Part shown: piece by piece, positions 10,101 through 19,586 of the stretch
Numbering within the stretch: the stretch's first letter is position 1
Layout: each line of letters opens with the position of its first letter
Origin: Alphaproteobacteria bacterium
GTDB lineage: Bacteria > Pseudomonadota > Alphaproteobacteria > Caulobacterales > Caulobacteraceae
Assembly (NCBI GenBank): GCA_018826515.1
Contig: JAHKAM010000029.1
Location: 50,814 to 114,813 of the forward strand
Direction of reading: 5' to 3'
Length of the DNA: 64,000 nucleotides
Position numbers and translations under genes: made by a program
The notes under the pieces: generated by a model
Databases searched by the model: none
Told to the model about the DNA's origin: nothing
What the model saw: only the letters and a program-made list of their open reading frames with translations

Positions 10101-10162
10101 GAGCCATACAGGAAGCTGGTCTCGGCAAAGACCTGGTTCAGCCGACCGGCATCGTCCGCCAT
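7154..10162 (-). CDS. sucA: 2-oxoglutarate dehydrogenase E1 component
   Basis: Thiamine-diphosphate-dependent E1 that decarboxylates 2-oxoglutarate in the TCA cycle. About 1002 residues, a usual length for alphaproteobacterial SucA. The N-terminal [21 protein letters not shown] is the E2-interaction region; [27 protein letters not shown], the ThDP motif [15 protein letters not shown] ... [10 protein letters not shown], and the C-terminal transketolase-like domain with [16 protein letters not shown] are all diagnostic. The ORF begins at a GTG four codons upstream (10174); the ATG giving [10 protein letters not shown] is preferred, but this is not certain. A separate promoter is proposed upstream, so sucAB may be expressed partly independently of sucCD. 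Confidence 0.96.
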   Translation of the reverse strand: [1002 protein letters not shown]

Positions 10163-10219
10163 TGTTCTCGTCACGTCCCTTGGGCGGCGCGCGCACGCCT
10201 GCGCACGACCGGCGTCGCT

Positions 10220-10248
10220 GATATAGGCGTTGTTTCCTTATGGGTCAT
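10220..10248 (-). promoter_or_regulatory. Candidate sigma73-type promoter for sucA
   Basis: On the minus strand, ATGACCC (-35-like) is followed after 14 bases by CCTATATC (-10-like), compared with the Caulobacter housekeeping consensus TTGACGS-N10-14-GCTANAWC. Seven of eight -10 positions and five of seven -35 positions agree. It would start transcription roughly 50 bases before the sucA ATG. Read by eye; not tested against background frequency. Confidence 0.5.
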
Positions 10249-10331
10249 GACCGAATGGGGGCGAAAGGGTGGAAATTCTCGCAATTCGCGTGAAATTCGC
10301 CCGCCTCATGTCCCATCAGCGAGACGTGAAA

Positions 10332-11234
10332 TCAGCCCTTGAGCAGCTCCACAAGGGTCGAGCCCAGACGCGCCGGCGAGTCCGACACGCGAATGCCGGC
10401 GGCCTGCATGGCGGCGATCTTGGACTCCGCATCGCCCTTGCCGCCCGAGACGACGGCGCCGGCGTGGCCCATGGTGCGGCCCTTGGGGGCCGTGCGTCCA
10501 GCGATGAAGCCGACCATGGGCTTGGAGCGGCCCTTCTTCGCCTCGTCGATCAGGAACTGGGCCGCGTCTTCCTCGGCGGCGCCGCCGATCTCGCCGATCA
10601 TGACGATGGACTTCGTCTCGGGGTCGGCCAGGAAAAGTTCGAGGACGTCGATGAACTCGGTGCCCTTGACCGGGTCGCCGCCGATGCCGACGGCCGTGGT
10701 CTGGCCCAGGCCCTCGTTCGAGGTCTGGAACACCGCCTCATAGGTCAAGGTGCCCGAGCGAGAGACGATGCCGACATTGCCCTTCTTGAAGATGGAGCCC
10801 GGCATGATGCCGATCTTGCACTCTTCCGGGGTCAGGATGCCCGGGCAGTTCGGGCCCAGCAGGCGGGAGTTCGAGCGGTCCAGCCGCGCCTTGACCCGCA
10901 CCATGTCCAGCACCGGAATGCCCTCGGTGATGCAGGTGATGAAGGGCACCTCTGCCTCGATGGCCTCGATGATGGCGTCCGCGGCGCCCGCCGGCGGGAC
11001 ATAGATCACCGAGGCGGTCGCGCCGGTGGCCTCTTTCGCTTCGGCGACGGAGGCGAAGATCGGCAGGGTCTCGCCCTCCGAACCGGTCCAGTTGGTCCCG
11101 CCCTTGGCCGGGTGCACGCCGCCGACCATCTTCGTTCCGTAGTAGCGAAGCGCCTGTTCGGTGTGGAAGGTGCCGGTCTTGCCGGTCAGGCCCTGGACGA
11201 TGACCTTGGTGTTCTTGTCGACGAGGATGGACAT
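10332..11234 (-). CDS. sucD: Succinyl-CoA synthetase (ADP/GDP-forming) alpha subunit
   Basis: A 300-residue alpha subunit that, with SucC, converts succinyl-CoA to succinate with substrate-level phosphorylation. [19 protein letters not shown] is the CoA-binding Rossmann start; [18 protein letters not shown] is a family signature; the phosphorylated active-site His lies in [20 protein letters not shown] near residue 250. Full length with a typical start [15 protein letters not shown]. It follows sucC by 53 bases on the same strand. Confidence 0.97.
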   Translation of the reverse strand: MSILVDKNTKVIVQGLTGKTGTFHTEQALRYYGTKMVGGVHPAKGGTNWTGSEGETLPIFASVAEAKEATGATASVIYVPPAGAADAIIEAIEAEVPFITCITEGIPVLDMVRVKARLDRSNSRLLGPNCPGILTPEECKIGIMPGSIFKKGNVGIVSRSGTLTYEAVFQTSNEGLGQTTAVGIGGDPVKGTEFIDVLELFLADPETKSIVMIGEIGGAAEEDAAQFLIDEAKKGRSKPMVGFIAGRTAPKGRTMGHAGAVVSGGKGDAESKIAAMQAAGIRVSDSPARLGSTLVELLKG

Positions 11235-11287
11235 GGGTCTGCTCTGATTATTCGGTCAGCGGGACGGTCGGTGGCGGGCCCGGAGGC

Positions 11288-12478
<1,191 letters not shown>

Positions 12479-12527
12479 GGAGAGGCGCCGCCGGACTGCT
12501 GGGAGGAGTTGCGGCGCTTATAGGGGC

Positions 12528-12545
12528 TGCGCCTTCGCAGGCGCA
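12528..12545 (-). terminator. Hairpin between the MFS gene and sucC
   Basis: A perfect 7-base stem with a 4-base loop (TGCGCCT-GCGA-AGGCGCA on the minus strand) sits 16 bases after the MFS stop codon. There is no T-run after it, so if it terminates transcription it is not a classical intrinsic terminator. It immediately precedes the presumed sucC promoter region. Confidence 0.35.
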
Positions 12546-12560
12546 ACCGTCACCCCGCGA

Positions 12561-14084
12561 TCAGTCGACCCAGTCCTTCTTCAGCGTCCGCGAAGCCCCG
12601 ATCAACAGCACCGCCGCCAGCAGATAGAAGCCCATGCCGGTGTAGATCGCCCAGCGCAGACTCTCCTCGCCGAAGCGCGGCGCCAGCAGGTCGCTCATCC
12701 AGCCGAAATAGTAGAAGCCGACGGCGATGCCGAGCAGGTTGTTGATCAGCAGGAACAGGGCCGAGGCGGTCGAACGCATCGGCGCCGGCACCAGATGCTG
12801 GATCGAGGCGGTGATCGGACCCAGCCAGGCCAGGTTCAGCCCCGTGGGGATCAGGAAGATCAGGAAGGCCAGGATCAGCTGCTGGGCGTTGGTGCCGCCC
12901 CCGGGAATGACCAGACCGATCAGCCAAGGAGAATTCATGGCCAGAATGAACATCGGCGCCGAGATCAGGAAGGCGATGGCCGGGGTCAGGGGATAGGCCC
13001 CCTTGCCGCGCTTCGACAGCTTGTCGGCGATGGCCCCGCCGCCCCAGATGCCCAGCACCCCGCCGATGAGGGCGATGCCGGCATAGTACCAGCTGGTCTG
13101 CGACAGGGTCAGGCCGAAGCTGCGCATGAAGAACAGCGGCAGCCAGCCGGCCACGCCATAGCCGCACACCGAGGACGAGGCCGCGCCCAGCGCCAGCAGC
13201 CAGAAGCTGCGCTTGGGAATGACCGCCGAGGCGGTGCGGCGCGCGATCGTCAGCGAAATACCGATGACCATGGCCAGCAGGCCGCCGAAGGCCAGCACCA
13301 GCGCATTGCCGAGCGCCAGACCGGCGAAATGGTTGAGGGCGGCGAGGGCAAGACAGCCCGCGCCGATTCCCAGCATGATCAGGGCGGCGATGCCGCCGGA
13401 CCTGCCGGAGCCGACCACCGGCGCGGCCGCGATCACCGCCAGCTCGGCTTCGGTCTTGATCGTGTCGGTCCCGCCCCGTTTGGGATTGCGCACCGTGAAC
13501 AGAAGGATCGGCGCCAGCAGAACACCGGCGAGGCCGACGACGATGAAGGCCGTGCGCCAGCCATAGGTCGCGGCCAGCAGGCCGCCGACCAGCGTGCCCG
13601 CGGCCGTGCCCAGCGGGATGCCGAAGGCGAAGGCGGCCAGCGCCCGCGCCCGCTGATGCGGCGGGAAATAGTCGGCGACGAGGGAATAGGCCGGGGCCAC
13701 GCCGCCCGCCTCGCCCACGCCGACGCCCATGCGGAACAGGAACAGCTGGGTGAAGGAGGTCGCCATGCCGCACAGGGCGGTGAAGCCGCTCCACACCGCC
13801 AGGGCGCCGGTCATGATCCAGACCCGGCTGTAACGGTCCGCCAGCCAGGCCAGCGGGATGGCGAGGGTCGAATAGACCGAGGCGAAGGCGATGCCGCCCA
13901 GCAGGCCGAACTGGCTGTCGGACAGGCCGAACTCCGCCTTCAGCGGGGCCGCCAGGATGCCGATGATCTGGCGATCCAGGAAGTTCAGCATATAGACCAG
14001 GATCAGGATCGTCAGGACGTAGAAGCGATATCCGGGCCGTTCGGCCGGCGCTGGGCCCGCGGGTGGGGCGTCCGTGGCGGTCAT
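12561..14084 (-). CDS. MFS transporter, Spinster-like
   Basis: A 507-residue major facilitator with about 12 membrane helices. YRFYVLTILILVYMLNFLDRQIIGILAAPLKAEFGLSDSQFGLL is the typical start of the Spinster/ACS-type group found in alphaproteobacteria. The loop 2-3 motif A is LADRYSRVWIM, and GVGVGEAGGVAPAYSLVADYFPPHQRARALA resembles the family's helix 4-5 signature. Substrate unknown; organic anions or lipids are transported by relatives. The ATG is preceded by GAGGGAAACGCC. A strong terminator separates it from the upstream TonB receptor gene, so it has its own promoter in the intervening 60 bases. Confidence 0.88.
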   Translation of the reverse strand: MTATDAPPAGPAPAERPGYRFYVLTILILVYMLNFLDRQIIGILAAPLKAEFGLSDSQFGLLGGIAFASVYSTLAIPLAWLADRYSRVWIMTGALAVWSGFTALCGMATSFTQLFLFRMGVGVGEAGGVAPAYSLVADYFPPHQRARALAAFAFGIPLGTAAGTLVGGLLAATYGWRTAFIVVGLAGVLLAPILLFTVRNPKRGGTDTIKTEAELAVIAAAPVVGSGRSGGIAALIMLGIGAGCLALAALNHFAGLALGNALVLAFGGLLAMVIGISLTIARRTASAVIPKRSFWLLALGAASSSVCGYGVAGWLPLFFMRSFGLTLSQTSWYYAGIALIGGVLGIWGGGAIADKLSKRGKGAYPLTPAIAFLISAPMFILAMNSPWLIGLVIPGGGTNAQQLILAFLIFLIPTGLNLAWLGPITASIQHLVPAPMRSTASALFLLINNLLGIAVGFYYFGWMSDLLAPRFGEESLRWAIYTGMGFYLLAAVLLIGASRTLKKDWVD

Positions 14085-14146
14085 GGCGTTTCCCTCGACT
14101 GGTCTTCTTGTTGGACGGAACGGTAGCGTTGCTTTGAAGCAGCGCC

Positions 14147-14183
14147 AAAGAAAAAGGGCGACGGCTCAGGTGAACCGCCGCCC
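14147..14183 (-). terminator. Rho-independent terminator after the TonB receptor gene
   Basis: On the minus strand the sequence GGGCGGCGGTTCA-CC-TGAGCCGTCGCCC forms a 13-base stem with one mismatch and a 2-base loop, followed directly by TTTTTCTTT. It lies about 42 bases past the receptor stop codon. This is the clearest intrinsic terminator in the window. Confidence 0.85.
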
Positions 14184-14224
14184 TGGATCAGAAGCGATCA
14201 GGCTTCAGGAGTCTCTCGGACCGA

Positions 14225-16423
14225 TCAGAACCGGACCTGCAGCGAGGCTGTGACCGTCTGCGGCGGGCCGTAGTAGCCGATGATCGAGTTGTCGAAGAGC
14301 GCGCCCGGGAAGTTGTAGCCGCCGACGCGGTACTCCTCGTCCGTCAGGTTCTTGCCGTACAGGCCCAGGGTGAAGCGGTCGGTCGGGTCGGTCCAGACGA
14401 TCGACAGATCGACCAGCGAATAGGCCTCCTGGTCAAGGATCGGGTTCGGGAACTCGAACTGGCTGAAGTCGCCGCGGTAGCTGATCGACGGGGTCACCGC
14501 CAGCTCGCCGCCGCCGACGTTTCCGATCCAGGTCAGGCCGAGGTAGCCGGTCCATTCCGGGGCGTTCTGCAGCACCACCTGGTCCGAGATGTCCTCGAAC
14601 GCCATGGTCGTCAGGTTGTAGCGCAGGAACTCCTCGAAATCGGAGTTCAGATAGCCGACGGCGAAGTTGGCCGACAGGCTGTCGAGGATGCGCAGCTGGC
14701 CCTCGAACTCGAAGCCGTAGAAGGTCGAGGACCCGACGTTGTCGACGAAGCTGGCGATGCCGGCGACGGCGGGCACCTGGGTGGTGACCTGCTGGTCCTG
14801 GTATTCGTTGTGGAAGGCCGCGGCGGCGAAGGTCAGGCGATCCAGCGAGCCCTTCAGGCCGACTTCCCACGAGTCGACGGTTTCCGGATCGTAGCCGTTG
14901 ACGGTGTTGGGGGTGAAGATGGCGTCGCCGCGCATGTCGAAGCCGCCCGACTTGAAGCCTTGCGAGAAGGAGACATAGGTCGTGACGTCGTCCGTCAGGT
15001 CATACGACAGGGCGACCCGCGGCGTGAACTGGGTGAAGTCCTTGGTGTTGGTGTAGTCGGTCCGCACCAGCAGGGGGGCGCGCACCGTGCCGCCCAGCAG
15101 CGGGCTGCGGGTCGCGCCGAGGTAGTTGGCCCGGAAGACCGTCCCTTCCTTGGTGTCGAGCGTGTAGCGCATGCCGATGCCGAGGTGCAGGCGGTCGGTG
15201 ATGTCGAGGTTGATGTCGGCGAAGCCGGCCCAGCTCTCGGTGTCGACCGAGCCGCCGGTGCCGATGACGATGCCGGCGGCGCCCAGGACGGTGTCAAAGG
15301 CGCCTTCGGCATGGCCGTCCAGATAGAAGATGCCGGCCACGCCCTGGACCCGGTCGTAATCGAACAGGAACTGGAACTCCTGGGTCAGCTGGTCGTCGGC
15401 GTAATAGGCCGGGATATCCAGCGTCGGCAGGGGCGTGTTGTCGAAGTCGATGACCGTGTCGGTGTCGCCCTCGCGCCATGCGGTGATGGACTTGAAGGTC
15501 CAGTTGTCGTTCAGGTCGAGCCGGATGGTGGCCGAAGCGCCCTGGCTCATCACCGAGTTGTTGTCTCCGATGCCGGCATTGGTGTCATAGACGCTGGGCA
15601 GGACCGCGCCGGCCGGGGTGGCGCCGGGGAGCTCCCGGTGGCCGTGGCGGGGGTTGGAGTCGTCCTGGACGCGATCGAAGGCGAGGCGGATCGACATGTC
15701 GTCGCGCGGCTCCCACTCGGCGCTGATGCGGCCGGCCAGGACGTCCTTGTTGTAGTGTTCGGCGCCGGTGTTGATGTTCGAGCCGTAGCCGTCGCGCTGA
15801 TAGGAGGCGACCGCGCCGCCGATGCGGAAATTGTCGGCCAGCGGGATGCTGCCCGCCGCCATCAGGTCGATCTGGTTGTAGCTGCCATAGGCGCCGCGCA
15901 GGGTCAGTTCCGGATCCTGCGACAGGCCGTTGGTGACGTATTTGACGGCGCCGCCGACCGTGTTGCGGCCGTACAACGAACCTTGCGGACCACGCAGCAC
16001 CTCGATGCGCTGGACGTCATAGATGTCGAGCACGGCGCCCTGCGGACGGGCCACATAGACGTCGTCGACATACAGACCCACGCCGGGCTCGAAGCCCCAC
16101 AGAGGATCCTGCTGGCCGACGCCGCGGATGAAGGAGATGAGGGTCGAGTTCGAACCGCGGGCGACCTGGACGGTCGCGTTCGGGGTCTGCTGCTGCAGGG
16201 CGGTGATGTCGGAAGCGCCGGTCTGCTCAAGGCGCTCCTCGCCAATGGCCGAAACCGAGATCGGCACGTCCTTCAGCAGTTCGTCGCGGCGGCGGGCGCT
16301 GACGATGACGTCGTCCAGCGAGGACGCGCCGTCCTGCGGAACGGCGTCCTGGGCGATGGCGAAGGTGGAGAGCGCGCTCCAGGCGGCCCCGGCAAGCAAG
16401 GCGGTCTTTACATAGCGGTTCAT
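14225..16423 (-). CDS. TonB-dependent outer-membrane receptor
   Basis: A 732-residue outer-membrane transporter using TonB energy for substrate uptake. A signal peptide (MNRYVKTALLAGAAWSALSTFAIAQ) is followed by a TonB-box-like SLDDVIVSARRR, the plug domain (ISVSAIGEERLEQTGASDI ... RGVGQQDPLWGFEPGVGLYVDDVYVARPQG, IEVLRGPQGSLYGRNTVGGAV), and a beta-barrel ending in aromatic Phe (TVTASLQVRF). This plug sequence is that of the large Caulobacterales/sphingomonad receptor group that takes up plant- or sterol-like or oligosaccharide ligands; the ligand here cannot be named. The neighbouring divergent TetR gene and a palindrome at its promoter point to ligand-controlled expression. Confidence 0.93.
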   Translation of the reverse strand: MNRYVKTALLAGAAWSALSTFAIAQDAVPQDGASSLDDVIVSARRRDELLKDVPISVSAIGEERLEQTGASDITALQQQTPNATVQVARGSNSTLISFIRGVGQQDPLWGFEPGVGLYVDDVYVARPQGAVLDIYDVQRIEVLRGPQGSLYGRNTVGGAVKYVTNGLSQDPELTLRGAYGSYNQIDLMAAGSIPLADNFRIGGAVASYQRDGYGSNINTGAEHYNKDVLAGRISAEWEPRDDMSIRLAFDRVQDDSNPRHGHRELPGATPAGAVLPSVYDTNAGIGDNNSVMSQGASATIRLDLNDNWTFKSITAWREGDTDTVIDFDNTPLPTLDIPAYYADDQLTQEFQFLFDYDRVQGVAGIFYLDGHAEGAFDTVLGAAGIVIGTGGSVDTESWAGFADINLDITDRLHLGIGMRYTLDTKEGTVFRANYLGATRSPLLGGTVRAPLLVRTDYTNTKDFTQFTPRVALSYDLTDDVTTYVSFSQGFKSGGFDMRGDAIFTPNTVNGYDPETVDSWEVGLKGSLDRLTFAAAAFHNEYQDQQVTTQVPAVAGIASFVDNVGSSTFYGFEFEGQLRILDSLSANFAVGYLNSDFEEFLRYNLTTMAFEDISDQVVLQNAPEWTGYLGLTWIGNVGGGELAVTPSISYRGDFSQFEFPNPILDQEAYSLVDLSIVWTDPTDRFTLGLYGKNLTDEEYRVGGYNFPGALFDNSIIGYYGPPQTVTASLQVRF

Positions 16424-16470
16424 GGTATCCCCAGTCCTGTGATTTCCAGCCCGATGACGCTTTTATTCAG

Positions 16471-16492
16471 CGTTCAATGATTTTTTTGAACG
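16471..16492. promoter_or_regulatory. Palindromic operator candidate in the receptor/tetR intergenic region
   Basis: A perfect 7-base inverted repeat CGTTCAA-N8-TTGAACG lies 48-69 bases upstream of the receptor start and about 110-130 bases upstream of the tetR start. Its size (22 bases) and two-fold symmetry suit a TetR-family dimer. On the minus strand it overlaps a plausible -35 (TTCAAA) spaced 17 bases from AATAAA, so binding would block the receptor promoter. Inference from position and symmetry. Confidence 0.6.
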
Positions 16493-16599
16493 TAATCGTT
16501 TTCAGCCGCCTGTCAAACGGTCCAGCTTGCGCCGGGTTACCTGCGGGCCGACCTGTGGCGCCGTTGCACAGGCAGGGCGATGCGTCCTAGCTTCACCGC

Positions 16600-17307
16600 A
16601 TGACCAAACTCGACGCCCCGACCGCCAAACGTGGCCGACCGCCCAAGGCCAAGGCCGCGGGCGCGGCCGATACACGCGACCTGATCCTGGACGCGGCCGA
16701 GGACCTGTTTTCCAAACATGGCTTCTATGGCGTCACGATTCGCGAAGTGGCGCGGGAGGCCGGCGTGGATACAGCTCTGGTCCACTATTATTTCGGAGCC
16801 AAGCGGGGCTTGTTCGACGCGGTCTTCCTGAGGCGGGCCGAGGTGTGGAACAACGAGCGGGTCGATGCGATCAACCGCTACGCGCGCGAGGTCGCCCCCG
16901 AAAAGATGACCCTGGAGGGATTGTTCGAAGCCTTCCTGCGGCCGCCGTTCCAGTGGTCGCTGAAGGGCGGGCCGGGGTGGAAACACTATTCGGCGCTGGT
17001 GGCCCAGACCAACGCCAATCCGACCTTCGGCGGCGAGACCATGGCCCGCTATTTCGACCCGGCGATCCGGCGGCTGATCGAGCTGATCAAGGTGATCCTG
17101 CCCGGGGCGGCCGAGGTGGATCTCTATTGGGCCTATCACAATCTATCGGGGGCGCTGACGTTGACCCTGGGCGAGACGGGGCGGCTGGACCGGCTGTCGG
17201 GCGGGCTGTGCCGGTCCGGGGATCTTGAGACGGCGGGGGACTATATGGTGCGGTTCGCGGCGGCCGGGTTCCGGGCGGTCTGCGGGCCGGAAGGCCGGAC
17301 CGGCTGA
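16600..17307 (+). CDS. TetR-family transcriptional regulator
   Basis: A 235-residue one-component regulator. A basic leader with an AT-hook-like KRGRPPKAKA precedes the TetR helix-turn-helix: DLILDAAEDLFSKHGFYGVTIREVAREAGVDTALVHYYFGAKRGLFDAVF (about residues 25-75). The C-terminal half is the ligand/dimer domain. It is divergent from the TonB receptor gene and likely controls it through the palindrome between them. Its stop overlaps the ATG of the next gene (ATGA). The region before the ATG has no clear ribosome binding site, so a leaderless transcript is possible. Confidence 0.9.
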   Translation: MTKLDAPTAKRGRPPKAKAAGAADTRDLILDAAEDLFSKHGFYGVTIREVAREAGVDTALVHYYFGAKRGLFDAVFLRRAEVWNNERVDAINRYAREVAPEKMTLEGLFEAFLRPPFQWSLKGGPGWKHYSALVAQTNANPTFGGETMARYFDPAIRRLIELIKVILPGAAEVDLYWAYHNLSGALTLTLGETGRLDRLSGGLCRSGDLETAGDYMVRFAAAGFRAVCGPEGRTG

Positions 17308-18089
17308 TGGGCGCCTCGATCGAGCCCGACGGCGACGGCAGGCTGCTACGGTTCTCCATTCGCCTCGACCGGGGGATCGGCGTGGCGGTCGGCGCGGGCG
17401 TGGTTCTGGCGCTGACCGGCGCCTTCGGGACCGACATCATTCCGTTGTGGGGCCGTCTGGCCTACTGGGTCTCCCTGATCCTCGCCGGGGCGATGTGGGC
17501 CAATCTGTGCGGCCGGCTGATCGAGCGGATCATCGATCCGGACGAGCGGCCGTGGTTGACGGTGATCGCCCTGTCGGCGGCGACGGCCGCGCTGGTGGTG
17601 GTCATGGTCTGGCTGGTCACCGGCCTGGTCTTCGAGAACCGGATCTATCCCGTCCGCCGGCTCATGGATTTTGTCAGCCCGGTGCTGGTGATCACCGTCG
17701 CCATCAGCGCCATCAATGTCTTTCTCAACCGGCCGCCGCCGGTGCAGACCCATGCGGGAGCCAGCGGGACGGCTCCGGCGCGGTTTCTGGAGCGGCTGAC
17801 CCCGAAGCTGCGCGGGGCGACGCTGCGCGCCGTCCAGGCCGAGGACCACTATCTGCGTCTGCACACCGACCGGGGTTCCGACCTGATCCTGATGCGGCTG
17901 TCGGACGCCGTGGCCGAAATGGAGGGGCTGGAGGGCGCGCGGACGCACCGCAGCTGGTGGGTGGCCCGGGACGCCGTCCGCGAGGTCAAACGCGGCGACG
18001 GCCGGGCCACGCTGACGCTCGAGGGCGGGGTCGTGGCGCCGGTCAGCCGACGCTACGCCCGGGCCCTGCGCGAGGCCGGCTGGTACTAG
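17307..18089 (+). CDS. Membrane-anchored LytTR DNA-binding regulator
   Basis: A 260-residue protein with about four membrane helices (approximate residues 22-44, 46-68, 78-105, 117-140) and a cytoplasmic LytTR domain at the C-terminus (about 160-257: LRGATLRAVQAEDHYLRLHTDRGSDLILMRLSDAVAEM ... RTHRSWWVARDAV). LytTR domains bind DNA as beta-sheet regulators. This membrane-LytTR architecture is frequent in Caulobacterales and sphingomonads; the signal is unknown. It is translationally coupled to tetR, which suggests that both answer to the same cue. It converges on the carotenoid oxygenase gene, their ends overlapping by 4 bases. Confidence 0.87.
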   Translation: MGASIEPDGDGRLLRFSIRLDRGIGVAVGAGVVLALTGAFGTDIIPLWGRLAYWVSLILAGAMWANLCGRLIERIIDPDERPWLTVIALSAATAALVVVMVWLVTGLVFENRIYPVRRLMDFVSPVLVITVAISAINVFLNRPPPVQTHAGASGTAPARFLERLTPKLRGATLRAVQAEDHYLRLHTDRGSDLILMRLSDAVAEMEGLEGARTHRSWWVARDAVREVKRGDGRATLTLEGGVVAPVSRRYARALREAGWY

Positions 18090-19549
18090 GCTCCATGCCA
18101 GATGCCGTGGAAGCTGACCGGCAGGGCCGCGTCGGCGCGCCAGGTGGCGAGCGGACCGTCCTCGATCCGGGCCGCGTCCAGCACATGCAGTTCGGTGGCG
18201 CGGGCGGCGAGATTGATCGTCGGTCCGACCAGCCAGCCGTCGTTCTCGGCCGTGCCGCCGGGGCGGGGCACGAAGACCATTTCGTCCATCACATGGTCGG
18301 CGCCGAAGTCGAAGACGCGGGTCCGGCCGGCGCTCCAGTCGGTCAGACCGATGGCGCTGGCGAACGGCCCGTCGTGCGTCTCCTGGGCCGTGTGCAGGGT
18401 GAAGCGGCGCGGCAGGCCGGCGCGGCGCGGATCGCTGCGCGGGAACTCCGCGATATGATCCGTAAGCTGGAAGTCGGTCGAGCCGTCCGCCCGGAGCTGG
18501 GCCATGGCCAGCCGGGCCGGATCGTTGTTCATCTGGACCCCGTTGAGGACCTCGGTGGCGCCGCGGGCGGCGAAGTCCATGTCGCGGTGGGCGCAGAGAT
18601 CGAAGCGGATGTCGCCGCCGTCCGACCAGGCGTCGCCGAGGTGGAAGAAGCCGAAGGCGGGCAGTTCGAACACCCGGCGCTTCGTCAGGTCGTCCTTGTC
18701 GATGACCAGGACCTGGGTCCCCTCCTCGGGCCGCCAGTCGAAGCCCTCGGCGAAGGGCAGGGTCATCCGCGCCCGCACCCACGGCTGCAGCACGATGACC
18801 AGGTGCCGGGCGGTGGCGGTGAAGTCATGGAGGTAGCTGGCGCGCGGCAGGTCGATCAGGGTCGCCGCCTCCAGGGCGCCGGTCGGGGACAGCCGCCAGA
18901 CCATCGCCTGGCCCTGGCCCACGCCGAGGTTCCAGATGCGGCCGTCCGGCTCGAGGCGCGGATGGGCGAGGAAGGGCATGCCGCGCAGGTCGGGCCGCTG
19001 GGTGACCATGCCCCGCGTCTCGAGCGTCTCGGGGTCCATGGCCACGGCCGAGCCGCCTTCCCACAGGGCCCAGAGGGCGTCGCCGGCCATCATCACCGAG
19101 GTGTTGGCGGCGTTGGCGTCATCGGGCGAGCCGATCTCGGCGCGGGGATCGCCGACGCTGCCGAAGCCGGGCATGACCATGGCGTCCAGCCGCGTCTCCT
19201 GCCGACGCTTGGGGGTGTCGACGAAGCGGGCGGCCAGCTCGGCCTTGCCGTCGCGGATGCGGAAGCGGCGAACCAGGCCGTCGCCGTCGAACCAGTGGGA
19301 GGCCGAGCGGCCCGGCCGGCAGAATTTGGCCGGCCCGTTGCGGTACAGCGCGCCCTCGAGCCCGAGCGGGGCCCGGCCGCGGATCAGGCGCATGGCGGCC
19401 GGGGCGATGTCGCCCTCGACGTCGGCGGTGGCCAGACCCCAGTCCGTGGCGGTCCGCATCGCGGTCATGGCGCGGACGGTCTCGGGGGTGATGACGGCGG
19501 CTGACAGGGCGGCGGCGCCCAGCAGGAAATTGCGGCGGGTGGCGATCAT
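18086..19549 (-). CDS. Carotenoid oxygenase family (RPE65/lignostilbene dioxygenase-like), Tat-exported
   Basis: A 487-residue non-haem iron dioxygenase of the RPE65 type, cleaving a C=C bond in carotenoids, retinoids or stilbenes. The N-terminus MIATRRNFLLGAAALSAAVI is a twin-arginine leader, so the enzyme is likely periplasmic. Metal-ligand His candidates are in SYLHDFTATARH, FGFFHLGDAW and the C-terminal FHGIW; LRGMPFLAHPRLEPDG and YRNGPAKFCRPG are family landmarks. Substrate not inferable; export and the nearby TonB receptor would suit an imported aromatic or isoprenoid compound. It lies 37 bases behind a DUF2141 gene, probably one operon. Confidence 0.88.
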   Translation of the reverse strand: MIATRRNFLLGAAALSAAVITPETVRAMTAMRTATDWGLATADVEGDIAPAAMRLIRGRAPLGLEGALYRNGPAKFCRPGRSASHWFDGDGLVRRFRIRDGKAELAARFVDTPKRRQETRLDAMVMPGFGSVGDPRAEIGSPDDANAANTSVMMAGDALWALWEGGSAVAMDPETLETRGMVTQRPDLRGMPFLAHPRLEPDGRIWNLGVGQGQAMVWRLSPTGALEAATLIDLPRASYLHDFTATARHLVIVLQPWVRARMTLPFAEGFDWRPEEGTQVLVIDKDDLTKRRVFELPAFGFFHLGDAWSDGGDIRFDLCAHRDMDFAARGATEVLNGVQMNNDPARLAMAQLRADGSTDFQLTDHIAEFPRSDPRRAGLPRRFTLHTAQETHDGPFASAIGLTDWSAGRTRVFDFGADHVMDEMVFVPRPGGTAENDGWLVGPTINLAARATELHVLDAARIEDGPLATWRADAALPVSFHGIWHGA

Positions 19550-19586
19550 GGCGAGGTCTCTCCTGAAGGGCGCGGCGGGCGTCGGA

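Noticed and set aside
7196-10342. 1048-residue plus-strand ORF opposite sucA
   Set aside because: Antisense shadow of sucA; no recognisable domains. SucA has full family motifs on the other strand.
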